Program-made: the position numbers and the translations under genes
NCBI RefSeq assembly: GCF_004379255.2
Contig: NC_056044.1
Span: 3,001,001-3,065,000, forward strand
Direction: 5' to 3'
From: Salvia splendens
Lineage: Eukaryota > Streptophyta > Magnoliopsida > Lamiales > Lamiaceae
DNA length: 64,000 nt
Shown: positions 11,219 to 24,207 of the stretch, piece by piece
Position numbering within the stretch: position 1 is the first letter of the stretch
Layout: each line of letters opens with the position of its first letter
The notes under the pieces: generated by a model
Database searches by the model: none
What the model saw: the letters and a program-made list of their open reading frames with translations, nothing else
Told to the model about the DNA's origin: nothing

Positions 11219-11615
11219 TAAAGGCCTAAAATAAGAAGACTGTATTCAAAATCCTACAATTAGGTAACAGTCATATTAACAAATAAGTAGTAATTCCTTA
11301 TGCAGTCTTAGAAGCTGTATTCAAAATTTCATGTCAATGGAAGTATGTATGCTTTGGTCTTGGACTAATGTTCTCTTTGGAAACATAGTTTTTAAAAAAG
11401 TGTCAATTGTTTTTATAATTGTATTATCATTCAATTGGCAATATAGCATAATTTGCATTGCATTTTTCAGATTATATGCATACACTTATTACTACTGTTT
11501 AAGATGTCTGTTTTTATTAATTTGCATGTCCATTTTTGTTACATGGGTGCCTTGTTTCATGTAGTAAAGTACCTAATAAGTCTTGACACCTATTCTCTAT
11601 ATGTTAGTACTATTA
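11219..11615. other. Spacer between the two Harbinger derivatives; no gene seen
   Basis: AT-rich sequence matching 27672-28110 and 52853-53249, in which short open frames are not conserved as coding. Confidence 0.5.
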
Positions 11616-12207
11616 GGGTATCCGCAATGGGACGTCCGAAGGCGCGCCCGATGCGTGTCATCGTCCTCGGGCGCGCCATCGTGCACCATTGTGGGTGCCC
11701 GGACGATGCGACGCCCTAAGCCCACGCCCTATGCTTCGTCCGCGGTAGTAGCGCGCTCGATAGGCCATCGGGCGCCATTGTGGGCGGCGCGGACGATGGC
11801 GCGCCCAATGGCACGCATTTTACTTAAAAAATGCGTTTGCCGGGGTCAAACCCGGGTCTATTGCTTGGAAGGCAATAATCATAACCATTGGACTACAAAC
11901 ACTAATTGAGATATCTTGAAAACTAAATTATTTTATACATTTATTAAGATGATAATGTTATAAAAAATGATAATTTATTATTAAAAAGTAGAATTCGGTG
12001 AAACGAGAATTTGCTTCTTCGAGTTATTAAGATGATTATGTTGTGTGATTGAAATGAAGGTTTTTTTATCTAATTTTTGTAGTTATTTAAATATTCAAAT
12101 AACGAAAATGCTTAGGGCGCCCCACTGCAGGTGGAAGGGTAGGAGGATAAAAAAGATGATGTGGCACTGTATAGGGCGCGCCTTAGGGCGCCCCATTGCT
12201 AATGCCC
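11616..12207. mobile_element. Harbinger-type MITE, copy N1, carrying a tRNA-like gene
   Basis: Imperfect terminal repeats GGGTATCCGCAATGG and the complement of CCATTGCTAATGCCC, with TTA at 11613-11615 and 12208-12210. The empty site is at about 28105-28115. It has GC-rich ends and no transposase. The paralogue is 53250-53841, and the autonomous-looking relative with similar ends is 40742-42608. Confidence 0.82.
11832..11902 (-). tRNA. tRNA-Gly(TCC)-like gene, probably a pseudogene, inside a MITE
   Basis: The minus strand folds as a 71-nt tRNA. GTGTTTG pairs with CAAACGC (one G-T pair), the A-box region is TAGTCCAATGGTTA, the anticodon loop is CTTCCAA (TCC, Gly) and the T arm is CCGGGTTTGACCCCGG. 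The B box has T where GGTTCGA has C, and the D arm has substitutions, so transcription or function may be impaired. An identical-looking copy is at 53466-53536. Confidence 0.75.
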
Positions 12208-14625
12208 TTACTAGTAAATTGTGAATATGTCCCAATAAGTCTTTGACACCTAAATTGAAAGTAGTTAGTAGATGATTATATTTATATGTATCTGGATAAG
12301 TGAAATGGGAATCGATGCATAAATTACTATAATAATTGTTTTAACATTTTTTTGTTTTGAAATACTTCTCATTTAATTAAATAGCTAAAAAAATGTGTGA
12401 TTGAACTATTTTCATTGTAAGTTTTTCCCTGAAATTTTATGTTATCACTGTTATTGAATGATGACATTTGAGGACTATTAGGAGAGTGAGAATGAATCGT
12501 TTGGTGGATACCGTGGAGTGGATTGGATTGAATATATAAACTTAATCAGTTCCCAACATACATACTACATGTTCTGTTATTTTAATTTTCAACACTTATA
12601 AAACATGCATGATGTTATGTTATTTTAATTTTCAACATTTACCAAACGTACATACCCAATAATTTTCAATTTTATTATACATGGTGTCTTGTGTTGATTT
12701 GAAATTCCTATAGTTACCCCCTTTTGTTGTCCAAATTTGATGTGTGTGATGGAGATTTTAATTGAATTCTGTCATGTATTTGTACAATATACTTTTAATA
12801 TTGCAAAATACATCGGATCAAATTATGTGCCCTCTAGTGTTAAAATTAACGTATAGAAAGACGGAAAAAAAATTAAAGTGGGGCAAGGTTGGTATACTGA
12901 ATGTCAAATTGATTTATTCGTGTTTCATTTTAGCTATTGAATTATATCTCCCAATATAGAAACACGTGTTTGTATGAATCCACTATACATATACGTATAA
13001 TATAGGGGATTTTTCTTTTCACTTTATTTGCTTAATATCGTAACATTATTTCAGAACACTACAAACCAATTCATGTGATTTTAGTTAAGGGAATGTAGTG
13101 GTTTGTTTTATTATCATAATCAATAATTCTAGTGCACCACTTTTTCATTTTACAATGAAACTTAAAGTTCAAGAAAATCAACATTAATACACCTACACTT
13201 TTTAGTTTCGCATAGAAATGGTCTACTACTTCATATTGATAGATGTAGTCTTGTCTATTACTTTTTCTACTCAATTTTTTGTTCCCATTTCTCATATAAT
13301 TTCCACTTCTCTCTTATTTTATGTTCTTCATATTCATTTCTCATGTTAGAATCGACAACTTTTGATTCGTAGACGAACTGCATAACCGATCAAACCGGGT
13401 CCGATTTACAAATCTGGACTTTAGCAACACAGTAAATAGTCTATATCTACAATGGTACACACATAGTAGAAAAGACCATTGGTAAAAAAAATTAAGATTA
13501 AATTTCTAAATCATGATAAATATTGTAAGAAAAATCACAAGAAACTATACAACCATCTACAAATAATAGTACTACTCCAATAGAATTGAAATTACACTAG
13601 AAAGTGATACCCACTTTGGTGACCTAGGTATACGCATCAAATGAATGCTTGCTTATTATAGTAACGAATTAAATACACCTTTTTTTATTTCTAAAGTATG
13701 CAGGTATAGATTTAAATATTTAAATGTGGTTTGTATTTTCATTGTCAATATGTGTAAATATTTTTAAATGATTCATAGATATAGTAAACTAAAATTCAAA
13801 TTACTTCGTATAATCATATTCCGAAAGGGTAAATTAAGGCCTAAAATAAGAAGACTGTATTTTCCATTCATTTTATTTGCGTGATGTCTTATTTTGATAG
13901 CCTTAAGTAAAACCGTACTATTAGGTAAGACTCATATAAGTAATTTCTATGCTAGCTTTTTATAAAAAAAAATTAATTATTTTCTCGGTGATACTGACGT
14001 GCACATATATATTCATTAGAAAAGATAGGTATTTATTGCAATTATGGCATAAATTAACCAGGTGTGTCAGTGTGTCAAGTCTACTTAACTTAATCAATGA
14101 TGTTTGATTAGGACCTAAATTGATTATAAATATGAAATAACATAAATGAGCTCGACATTCAGTATTGAAAGCATACGCATATAGTGTCTAATAAAATGCA
14201 CATGATGGAACTTTCATAGGTTCATGGCATATAAACATTGAAATCTCCACCTATTCATTTTCTTGTTATTTAAGACATCTTGTTGACGATCAATTTGAAA
14301 TTCCTTGCAATCTCAGCAGCTGTATTCAAAATTTCATGTCAATGGAATTATGTGTGTTTTGTTCTTGGACTAATAATTGTCCTACATGATATGATAATCA
14401 TGTATTCTAAGTACATTGAAATTTGTGTTTTCCAATTTCATAAAAAAATTCTATTTACCAAACCACAATTAAACCCAATTAATTTAATTATTACGGTGAT
14501 TAGGTTTATAATTATTAGGCATGGGTGATTAGGTGAATATATGTATTGAGCAGGGCATGAGAAGTTGGAGAATGAGGTGTCCAAATGTGTAGTTTATCTC
14601 ACTTTTAGTAAAGTTGGGTTTATAA
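12208..14625. other. Spacer with PAE-intron relics; no gene seen
   Basis: Non-coding, AT-rich. About 12680-12750 resembles PAE intron 2 (GTTGATTTGAAATTCCT, then TTGTTGTCCAAATTTGAT), and 12880-14625 recurs at 56850-60413 and partly at 62963-63649. The site near 14517-14519 (ATTATTAGGC) is the unoccupied counterpart of the element at 58621. Confidence 0.55.
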
Positions 14626-16468
14626 GAGTATCGCTAACGCTCGCGGCTGGGCCGCAAAAAGCGATTCACGGCCAGAGCGTCGCGTTGGAGGGGGAGGATT
14701 TGCGGCCTGGGCTAGCGTTGGATGGTTCGGGACGGGACGCAATGCGGCCCGGCCCAGCGTTAATTCGTGTTCGAGCTGGGCTACAACGGAATTTTTATTT
14801 TTATTTTTAAATTCGAAAATTTATTTAAAAATACCACTCCATCCATTTTCATATACATTCACACTTCATTTCTCTTCCTAAAATTCGACAAAATGCCTCC
14901 TCGTCAAAGATTATTTGAAGCTCAAATGTCCCGATTGTTAGAAGAGGCGGCACCGGCAATCCAAGAAGAAATCAACAACGAAGTGGAACGCTACCAAGCT
15001 GCTATTCAAGCTTGGAACGAACAACAAATCCGGGTACCACGTACTCGGATGTATATTCACTGAGACCGTGAACAAGCTGCTTTGCGGCTTTTCACAGATT
15101 ATTTCTCTACCGATCCGCGATGGAGTGATCAGATGTTCCGTCGCCGGTTCCGGATGCCGAGGCCTTTGTCCCTACGCATTGTCTACGTAGTTGTAGCTCG
15201 CGACTCGTATTTCTGCCAAACCACCGATGCTGTGGGCCGGCAAAGTATATCGACGTTGCAGAAATGCACCTCTGCCATACGTCAACTCGCTTACGGTACT
15301 ACATCAGATATGTTCGATGAGTATCTCCATGTAAGTGAGCATACTGGACGGGAGTGCCTAGCTAAATTCTATCGGGTAGTCGTCGAAGCATTCAAGGATA
15401 CATACTTGAGAAAGCCAACGACCGACGACGTTAGGAAGTTGGTGAACTTGCATGAGCGGACCCACGGCTTCCCGGGGATGCTTGGTAGCATAGACTGTAT
15501 GCACTGGCAGTGGAAGAATTGTCCAACGCCTTGGAGAGGACAATACACTAGCGGGCACAAGGGCACACATCCCACGATTGTGTTGGAGGTCGTAGCCGAC
15601 CAACGATTGTGGATCTGACATGCCTACTTTGGTGTCGCAGGGTCCAACAACGACCTCAATGTGTTGAACAAGTCTCCATTGTTCAATGACTTGTGTGCCG
15701 GGCAAGCGCCGAACGTAGAGTTCACGGCCAACCACCGTCGGTATAGTATGTGGTACTATCTAGCAGACGGGATCTACCCTCGATGGCCCGTGTTCGTGAA
15801 GACTATCACATGTCCAACAACGGATCGGATGGCATTGTTTGCCCAAAGGCAAGAGGCAGCTCGGAAAGATGTGGAGTGTGCATTCGGAGTCCTCCAAGCA
15901 CGGTGGGCTATTGTGAAGGGAGCAGCCCATGGTTGGTAGCGTTCACTGATCGCTGACACTGCATAACATGATCGTTGAGGACGAGGAAGAAAGTGTCATT
16001 TTGTGGAGCAACGATCCACTCGCCAGCACCGCGAGTGACTACGTTGTCACCACCCCGCCCGTGCAGGGCCTTCCTCCTAACATCCTTAATGTCATGGCCC
16101 GTTCAGCTGTGATGCGCCAAGAGGAACAACAGACTCGCCTCCAAGCTGATCTAATCGAAGAGATTTGGACTCGCACCAACGTTTTCCAGTATTGACGTTA
16201 TGTTTTTAGTGGTTTTTTTTGTATTTTTAAATTTCTATGTTGTAATTTTCAATCTTCGATCGAAAATTAACTTTTCCGTGTTATAAATTTTCGGCGTTTT
16301 TTATTTTACGTGTAAAATAGGTTGAAGTTGTGAATAATGTCATTTATTAGTTGCGGCCCGGGTTGCGGCCTGCAGGGTTAGATCAGTTGGGCCTGAGACT
16401 CAAATTTGAGGGAATGATGACGTGGAGGGGACTTGGGGCCTGAATCCGTGTCGGGGTTAATGATGCTC
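14626..16468 (+). mobile_element. Harbinger copy H2 (decayed)
   Basis: TIR GAGTATCGCTAACGC / GTTAATGATGCTC with TAA at 14623-14625 and 16469-16471. It shares its flanks with H1 and H3. Compared with H1 it lacks a short G/C-rich piece near the left end. Confidence 0.83.
14893..16195 (+). pseudogene. Harbinger transposase pseudogene, H2
   Basis: Same domain order as H1. TGA at 15061 and near 15616, TAG near 15938, and the 3' frameshift near 15960 break the frame. Unlike H1, codon 39 is still CAA, so the N-terminus is open further. The Asp, Asp and Glu motifs can still be read in the pieces. Confidence 0.83.
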
Positions 16469-16509
16469 TAAGTACATTATTAGGCATGGGTTAACGAAAT
16501 ATAAGTAGT

Positions 16510-16730
16510 GACGAAAAAGTGTCAGTCAATAATTAGTGACAGATTTTCCGTCACTATTGCAAAGCAGTCACCTACGATTTCCGTCACTGTAAATTTAGTG
16601 ACGAAATATCCATCACTAAAACTTTTTACTGACAATTTATTAGTGACGGATCTGCTGAAACTTGATCTGCCACTAATTTATAAAGTGAAGGAATTTCACC
16701 GTTTAGTGACATAATTGGCGAATTTTTTGT
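16510..16730. repeat. TAGTGACGG/CCGTCACTA repeat element, second copy
   Basis: Follows H2 as its counterpart follows H1. The copy continues to about 16905 as PAE-upstream sequence and then joins PAE intron 7 directly, marking the deletion that removed PAE-B exons 1-7. Confidence 0.35.
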
Positions 16731-16958
16731 AGCGAAATTCTCTCACTCCACCATTTTTTGAGTGGACCACTTTTTCATTTTTGAGTGAATACACCTATAC
16801 TTTTTTGAGTTCAAATTTTCTTTGATATTTTGCATCGGATCAATTTTTGTGTTCAAATTATTAGGCTGACATGTGACTGAATTTACGTAATATAATTTAA
16901 ATCATGCACTGTTTTTTTTTTGTACAATAAATTAATTTGTACTGTTTTTTTTGCACAG

Positions 16959-17871
16959 GGACTTAGACCATTACTGCCTAGATCATGCACATCTAAGAGG
17001 GACCCCAATTTGGTGAGATTATTATATTTTGTTTAAATCATTTTCCTTTATACAGTAAGTACTACACAATGATAATCACATTTTAATGAAATTAATTTTT
17101 AGTGTCTCTTCGCTGAGTATTTGGTTGAAGATGTTGCCACTCCACTCTTTATACTTGAAGCAGCTTTTGATTCATACCAGGTAAAATATAAGTGGAGTTT
17201 ATATCGTTTACTCAATAATACATTTGCATGCATCATATTGTTGTATGAAGAGTTGTATCTATTATTTATATTATTACATTCTTGATGTACCTTGCTTGCC
17301 ATTTATCTTTTATTTATTTATTTATTTATCTATATTCAATTTAACATGTTGCAGATTAAATCCAACTTCATATTAACTGTTCCTGGTTTGGATCGAATGC
17401 AATGGGAAAATTGTTCAAAAAGCCTGGAACAGTGCAATGCTACAGAAATAGGAATCATAAAGGGTAATTTTAACTAAATTATTTTTCATTATGAAATTGT
17501 GAAATAAAATGTTAATTTCTCATTATTGGCATTCATATTTTCAGATTTTGGACCTATTTTCAAGAAGACATTAATGAAGCTCGGTAACTCTTCGAGCAGA
17601 GGGGTATTTTTGGATTCGCGCTATCTTCATTTTCATTTCTATTCAACATATAATTGGATATCCACACCAGTACTTCACAACAAAGTAAGAGTTTTACTCG
17701 ATATATATATAGTATTTTGATGTGATAAGTCTTGTTATATTAATACACTAATAATAATCATTTGGTGTGATGCAGACCATACAAAAAGCTATTGGTGATT
17801 GGTTCTATGATCGAAGTACATTTCAAGAGATAGATAATCCTTTATATCCACAAAATTGTTATCGTAAATAG
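16959..17871 (+). pseudogene. PAE-B: 3' fragment (exons 8-12)
   Basis: Exons 16959-17012, 17103-17180, 17355-17463, 17545-17684 and 17776-17871 match PAE-A exons 8-12 in length and frame. Exons 1-7, including the nucleophile Ser, are gone: upstream sequence resembling 2340-2350 joins intron 7 at about 16905. The Cys next to the catalytic His (DSCYLH in PAE-A) is Arg here. The remaining frame is open, but the protein would lack half its catalytic domain. CRP2 follows 267 bp on. Confidence 0.9.
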
Positions 17872-18138
17872 TTGGCTGGTCTTATTATTTATTACAATAT
17901 TATGTGTATGGTTTAAAGTATTATTTTAGTGTGTGTTAGTTGTAACGATTCAAATCATTTTGTCTTGACTACTAGCACAATTAAATGCATATTTAATTTT
18001 TCAACATTAGTAACAGATAAAAATTTATGTTCCAACATTAGTTTAGTAACCGATCCATCTAAAACAGTGTATCTATATAAAGACTAATAAAAAACTATAG
18101 TTGAACAGAACAAAAATTGTGAAAAGAAAAGATTGATA

Positions 18139-18519
18139 ATGAAGTTTAAATCCATAATCAAGATGGTGACATTCCTTGTAATATTCCTTGTAATATTCCT
18201 ATGTGCTGATTGCCATCCCATTGTGCCCCTATGTGCTGATTGCCATCCCATTGTGCCCCCATATACCCCGCCAACACCTGATTGCTATAAAAACTTACCT
18301 AAGTATTGTGTTGATGAGGTTCATGAGGCCATATGTGCCGGACCAGATGCTCCATACGAAGAAACAATAGCTCCATGTGGCTCTACACTTACTCTTTATG
18401 TTGCTAGTGATTGTTTCTTTACCGTAATGGCTATCGATGTTGGAAATAGTTGTAACATGACCCCCATAGAAGCACAAAGTATGGCAAGTGGAATTTGGAG
18501 ATCTGTCTATGGAGCATAA
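18139..18519 (+). CDS. Small secreted six-cysteine protein, CRP2
   Basis: 126 residues from the ATG at 18139, intronless. The signal peptide and linker contain a tandem 30-bp duplication (LCADCHPIVP twice), adding two cysteines to the N-terminal region. The domain then has PTPDCYKNLPKYC and DCFFTVMAIDVGNSC with all six cysteines. The TATA box is at 18074-18082. Intact although its PAE partner is truncated. Function unknown; see CRP1 for possible family. Confidence 0.78.
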   Translation: MKFKSIIKMVTFLVIFLVIFLCADCHPIVPLCADCHPIVPPYTPPTPDCYKNLPKYCVDEVHEAICAGPDAPYEETIAPCGSTLTLYVASDCFFTVMAIDVGNSCNMTPIEAQSMASGIWRSVYGA

Positions 18520-19635
18520 GGTGTAAATGGCACGACTCATTGAAATCTATTTGGGTATTACTACTAAATTAATAAATGAACACTAATCATCTTAATTTAC
18601 TTTATTGTTTGATGGATACTTAAATTTTCGCTTCTTTTGATGTAGTGCTAATTATCGTGAGTGTTTTTTTCATTTTGGTATGTTACCCTTCTTCTACGAG
18701 AAAAATATTCTGATTTCTCGTGAGTTAATATTCTTTGAAAAAGTATATTCGAGACATTATAGTAATTGTAATCTACACTATAACATTTAGGGACTATAAT
18801 TAGTTTGACTTTTTGTCTCGTGAAATATTATGTGTATGGTTGTTATTACGATTCCTGACATATCTTATAAGGTATAATCGACTACACAAATATTTATTTA
18901 AAGTCCAATGTTCAAATGCGAGGCTTTGATATATACTACCTTCATACTAAAAAAAGACTAGTTTTACCATTTTGAGTTTTCTCCAAAAATTATACCAAAA
19001 TCTAAATATGAAATATTTTTAACCAATTACACACTACCGATAATGTAGATCACATAATCCACTATCACTACTTTCACTACCTTGTCTCCCTCGCTCTCTT
19101 ACGTATACTCATTTCTATCTTATTTTACTAATTGCACATTAAAATATGTATCATTACAAATTTGTCTATTTTTTGAGGACATAGTATAATAGTTCGTCAC
19201 TTTATGAAGTGAATATGAAATAGGGGTTGAATGAAATATAACATCATTTTATATATCTCATCGACGTTTTTATAATATTTGGGTAACTTGTACTTCTCTT
19301 TGAAATATTATTTTGACCCCAAACAACCTCTCGATACACATAGCCCATAGGTGTTCGATGAAATAGAAATGTATTTCAAATGAAAGTATTTAATTTATTA
19401 TTTTCAAGTAATGAATATTTATGGTAGAGATTCAACAATTTTATTGAATAATTTCATGATTGTGATAGTATTATTTTGTTTCATCTTTGTTCAGAACAAA
19501 TTCAGTTCTGCATAAGCATGGAACTAATCATATACTACTTCATTAGTATGCAATGATTAAGGAACAAACTTTGAGTTCTCTTAATGTGGATGAATTATTA
19601 AAAATTGGTTTTTATGCATATATCGCCAATGTATC
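18520..19635. other. Conserved CRP 3' flank; no gene seen
   Basis: Paralogous to 5823-6985, 25172-26313 and 39087-40626. It ends in CCAATGTATC, immediately before the solo-LTR-like block. Confidence 0.6.
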
Positions 19636-22600
19636 TGTCACGGCCATAACTCCCCAGTGATAATTAGCGCAGCTATAACGTGACTAAAATAGTCTTAAAT
19701 TGAAAGGATCAACATAAGGAATAAGTCAAACTCAAAACATTAATTCTGAAGGCAAAAATGGTACATAATCAAAATAAAATCAGAGTATAATGACTGGGTT
19801 CATAATTCCTAGTACATAATCCTATTGTAGCGGAAGAGTCCAAGACAAAATAGTACGTATGAAGACATACTACTTTGGGCTACCTAACTACTTATTAATA
19901 GTCATTTCCCAACACCTTCGCCTCCCCGTACACGTTCAATCTGCACGTTACAAAAGAAACATGCAGGGCTGAGTACTTGATATACTCAGTGAGCATAGTG
20001 CCAAAAATAAGTTTCATTTAATTTGTCAGCCACAGTTGAGTGAACACGTGGTTTTTATTCAAAAAGGCCCGAGTCACTAAATTCCTTTCATTTCATAAAA
20101 TTGATTGTGCAATCACATAAACATAGATATCATATCTGAACGTATGTGAAGCGGGAATGTAGCCACATTCCACGACGGTCACTGGACCGGCCAACTCGAA
20201 AGCTAGTACACAGTCCCCATATGTGTACACTAGTCTGAGTAGGGTTTGCGGCCCTACTGAGACTCTAATTCGATTTAACATGATTGGCATAGCCAAGCAG
20301 ATAGGTAATCGTAAACGCATAACATGACATGACAAACATGTTTAGAAAATATTCACATTTTCATACTAAAATCACGTTTTGAAAAGAATGTCCACCTCAA
20401 AAGTTATTTCCTTAGCTGAAAAGTTCCTTGATTTGGTCTTAACCAACGTGCGAAGACGCCCCTTTAGGAACATATAAATAATACTAATGCACTATTTATT
20501 AGCACTAAAAATACCTGCAAGTTTACAGGGTAGATCTAGTATAGCTAAAGGTCAGTACCGGGATATCGAACACATGGAATAAGATTGCAACTGGCTATCA
20601 TATACTAAGCGTCATATACTATCTAGAGACACAGAGTATTTTTGGATTGATTTTATAAACTAGACAAAAATAAATAAACAAATAAAAGAACTCATAAAAA
20701 GAAATAATACAAAGCACGCTTAAGAATGTAGAATTTTAGGATCCAAAAACACAATCGACTTCCTTGAATTACGGTCTCCAGAGCTATTAAGTCGATCACA
20801 ATTATAGATTAAACCCCCTCCCGAGGTGAGAAATCTGTAGATTAGGTGATAGGATTGAAGTCCCCTTCTAACCCTTAAACCCCTAACTCCTAAAAGCATA
20901 TAAGATCAAAGACCTCACTCAAAACCTCAACTCTCCCGAGTTCTATTAAATTAAGGTGTGAATTACCCTTTTTTCCAAGTCAATTATTTCGTCTCCCGAG
21001 TACTCTAATCAACTCTAACATGTATTCAAGAGGTAGCTAATCAATTGAACATAGAAAGCACCAGATAAATCAAATAACTGCAAGAGCTAACAAGGAAAAT
21101 CAATCGAATATCTTTACCAAATATTCTACAAAAGATATTCTACTCATAGACAAGTAAAAACTACAAATAAAGTACGAGACATGAAAGAAATTGATAAAAC
21201 CCAAGGTTGAATCTTCAATCTTCAGTCTTCTCTTGCCTGGATCTGCAGAACTCCGCTCCAATGGAAGATGGATGAATTTAAGGGTGGAATATGGAATGGA
21301 AGAAGTGTAGAGAGGGAGAAGGATTGAAGGCTCTGAGATAAAGATTATGAATTAGGTTCAGAGGTATTTATAGGCTGAAAAAGGTTTATTTTTGATAAAT
21401 TTCGTGCCCTACAAGAAATAGGATAGATTTGGCTTCACAATATAATAATTTCTTTCTTCCGTGAATTTCCGTATAAATTCCCGCCAGCTTTGACTACACT
21501 GCGCAACTTTCGTAGAATTATCATAACTTTCTCCACAGAACTCCGATTGAGACATGCAAGATATCCACGCGAAGCTCTTTGAAACACGAAGAGAATGACA
21601 TGTAGTAAACACTGACCGGACTTCAAAATCTCTGGCAGAATGAGCTCGAACAGAGGCTGCTGCACTTTGGCCTTTTTTCACCTTTTTCTATCTTTTTCTA
21701 TTATTTATCAACAAACACGTCAAAAATACCAAATGAATAACATATGCAATTTAAGAACATAATTTGCATGGTTGACATTTAAAACAAGTCAAATCTAGTC
21801 CTTAAAAACATGCAAAATCTGTGTTTGTCAAATACTTAATTAGGCTTAAGAAGCCAAATAACTTAACGGGAATGCATCCTAAATGCATGATCATTTTATT
21901 CCTTTAACCTTATTTCATAGGAAGTCCTTGAGTATTAATTTAATCGAGAGGTTTAATTATGTGGGGGCTCACAACTTATTTGTAGTCAAGAGGGCATTAT
22001 CTCCTATGCAATTTATTCAAGCATCAAGATAAATCTAAAGTCCATTAATCATTTCGCGGAAATTATTAGCATACCATTTCTTAACATCAATTTCTTAACA
22101 TCAATCATTTCTTAACGGATCATCAATTGTTTGATCGGGTAAAACGGGTGGCGAATTAATTTGCCGTAGCAGGCCCAATTTGAAGGAATTAAACTATTTC
22201 TTTATTTAGCATTTTCAGGCCCAAGTTTCTTATCTTTAATGAATATTTAGCCCACCACCACAATAATTCTTTGGGCCAAAAGGAAAGGGGTAGCCCAACT
22301 CCAAATCCGGTGACCCCTCTCTTCTCTCTAAACCCCCAAATTCATCACCCTAAATCTCATCCAAAATTGAGAACTCTCGACTTCCTTCATCTTCTCCGAT
22401 TCAAAATCGAACCTCTACCATCTTCTCCGTTTCGAAGTCGGAGCTCCATCTCCACCGATTTACTTTGGCGCCTCAATCGTCCGGTCACAGTGGTCTCGCT
22501 CACTCCCATCGTCTCCGGCCGCTTGACGAGCAGGGCCGTCGCCCGCTGTGTCGCTCAGCGCCGGCTCTCCGCGCTGTAGCTCCGTCCGCGGCAGCACTCT

Positions 22601-24207
22601 CCTTTCGATCCTTCCGTCAGACGGTACGGCGGCACTGGAGTCGCCTCTGCCGCTGACGGCCTCCGCCACCACTCGCAAACGGGCAGCTCCGTCCGCACAT
22701 CGTCGGTCAGCCGTCACATAAGCTAAGCTCTCTATCCCTTCCCCTTTTTTTCCACTTTATAAAATTAGTTTTGGGTTCGGGCAGTGGCTATGTTGGATGC
22801 CCTTGATTGTAGTATCTAAAATCGTGATCTTTGGAGAAAACTTTCTATTTCACTGCATTGAATCCTTTGTTTGCGTTCCATTCTTAAGTTGTGAGTTTTT
22901 CTTATTATTTGTGAAACTTAGCAGATGCTTGCTCTTGACGATTGCTGTGAGAGTCCTATTGAAATCTAAGTTCTTGGCTAGTTGATGAGGTTGATCTTAC
23001 ATGATGCAAGGTATGGTGTTGTTGTTGTGTTACTGCTACTTTTCTTGAGATTTAGCATATAATTTGAAGTTGTAGGTTGAGATGTCTCTACATGAATGGG
23101 AGGGGAGTCATAAGGGGCAAGGTATGTCACCTCTTGAAGGAAGTTTCTGCCCCATTTTGATTTTCGGCCCTTAGTAAAAGCTCACTGCCTTCTTGAGTTT
23201 CCTAGTTGTAATGAGAGGGGAAAGGGGTGAGTTTATGTTTTAGCATGAAATACTTGTGGGAAGGGAGAAAATAGTGTTACCTATGGAGAGTAGGAACTCC
23301 CTGCAAGAACTCTGCAGAAATTCTACTCACTCACACTCTCAACTTGTTATGTGGCTGAAGAATCGAACAAGAGGGAGAGGTTTTGGAGGTGGTGTGGGGG
23401 GTTTTTATAGGCTGATCTTGGTGTACTTTGGGAGAATTAAATGGGGCTGCTCCTCCTTTGACCTGATGTGCAGCAAATCCCTCCTTACTTGATCCTCACT
23501 GCAGCATCTTTACTTAGTTTTTTTTAGTGGTATTTGTAGTACTAGCACTTGACTAATAATATATCTTGTTTCCTAGTGGCTACCTAGTACTTCAGTCTCT
23601 AACTTCCTTTGTTTGCTTGTTGCAGGTAGCACATAGAGAGGAGGCAAGACTGTTGGGAGTAGGAGCTGCTGCAGGTAGCCTTGGCTTACCCTCTTGGGTT
23701 AGTCTTTGGTCTCCTAAGGGTAAAGAAGGTTGTCCCATTTCATCTAACAAAACTTCATTTATTTCTCTTGTTCCTTAGCATTTAAACTTGTTTCTGCCAT
23801 CCTGCTGCCGAGACCTGGGCCGACAGCTGCTTCGGGCCCGGCCCGTGAAGGGTGCGATTTGGGCCTGGGGAGAAGGTCCAAAAGTGCAAGCTACATAGCA
23901 ATATAATTTCTTAAGCTCTTGGCCCATACTTGTGTATTTTGTAATAGCATCCATAATTCCTTTTTCTTAAACTCATAAACCCACATGTAATTATGTAAGC
24001 TAAAGCGTAGTTTGGGATGTAGTCGAACATTCTAGTTCGGGAATGAACTCTTCGTATTCTTCCTCGGCGTTTGTTATGTTTCATAAATATAGGTAATTGT
24101 TTTAGTTCAATCGGCGCCCTCTTTATTTTTGCTTCGCGAAACATCATCACTTTATCAGGAAAAGTAACGAGTTCTATTTATTTCAACATAAAGAAAGTGA
24201 CACTTCG
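19636..24207 (-). mobile_element. Large solo-LTR-like block, copy 1 (minus orientation, right end lost)
   Basis: Begins TGTCACGGCC after GTATC, that is, the ...GTGACA end of an LTR on the minus strand. Copy 2 (40627-48373) supplies the other end (TGTAATGCCCACTCC on the minus strand) followed by GTATC, giving a matching 5-bp target duplication. No protein domains are present. A CT-rich, GC-richer stretch at 22270-22720 gives misleading open frames in several phases. Here the right end is missing and the block joins PAE-C inside exon 11 at 24208. A further insertion sits at 20485-21830. Confidence 0.6.
20485..21830. mobile_element. Nested insertion (solo-LTR-like) with AATAC duplication
   Basis: Absent from the paralogous block at about 44340 (AAATAATAC then TTAATTAG). 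AATAC at 20480-20484 is repeated at 21831-21835. Ends read TAATGCAC...GTTTGTCA. No transposase or reverse transcriptase frame is visible. A 5-bp duplication fits a solo LTR, but the family is not recognised. Confidence 0.6.

Noticed and set aside
11331..11564. Hydrophobic 77-residue frame repeated at 27826 and 52965
   Set aside because: Conserved only because the spacer is duplicated; frame content is T-rich by chance and there is no gene context.
13071..13295. 74-residue minus-strand frame repeated at 57018 and 62966
   Set aside because: Lies in a triplicated spacer; no domain, and the paralogues differ as expected for non-coding DNA.
22271..22720. Overlapping Ser/Pro/Arg-rich open frames on both strands (also 44595-45023)
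   Set aside because: They lie in the GC-rich part of an LTR-like block, are open in several frames at once, and the paralogous copy has indels that change the frame.
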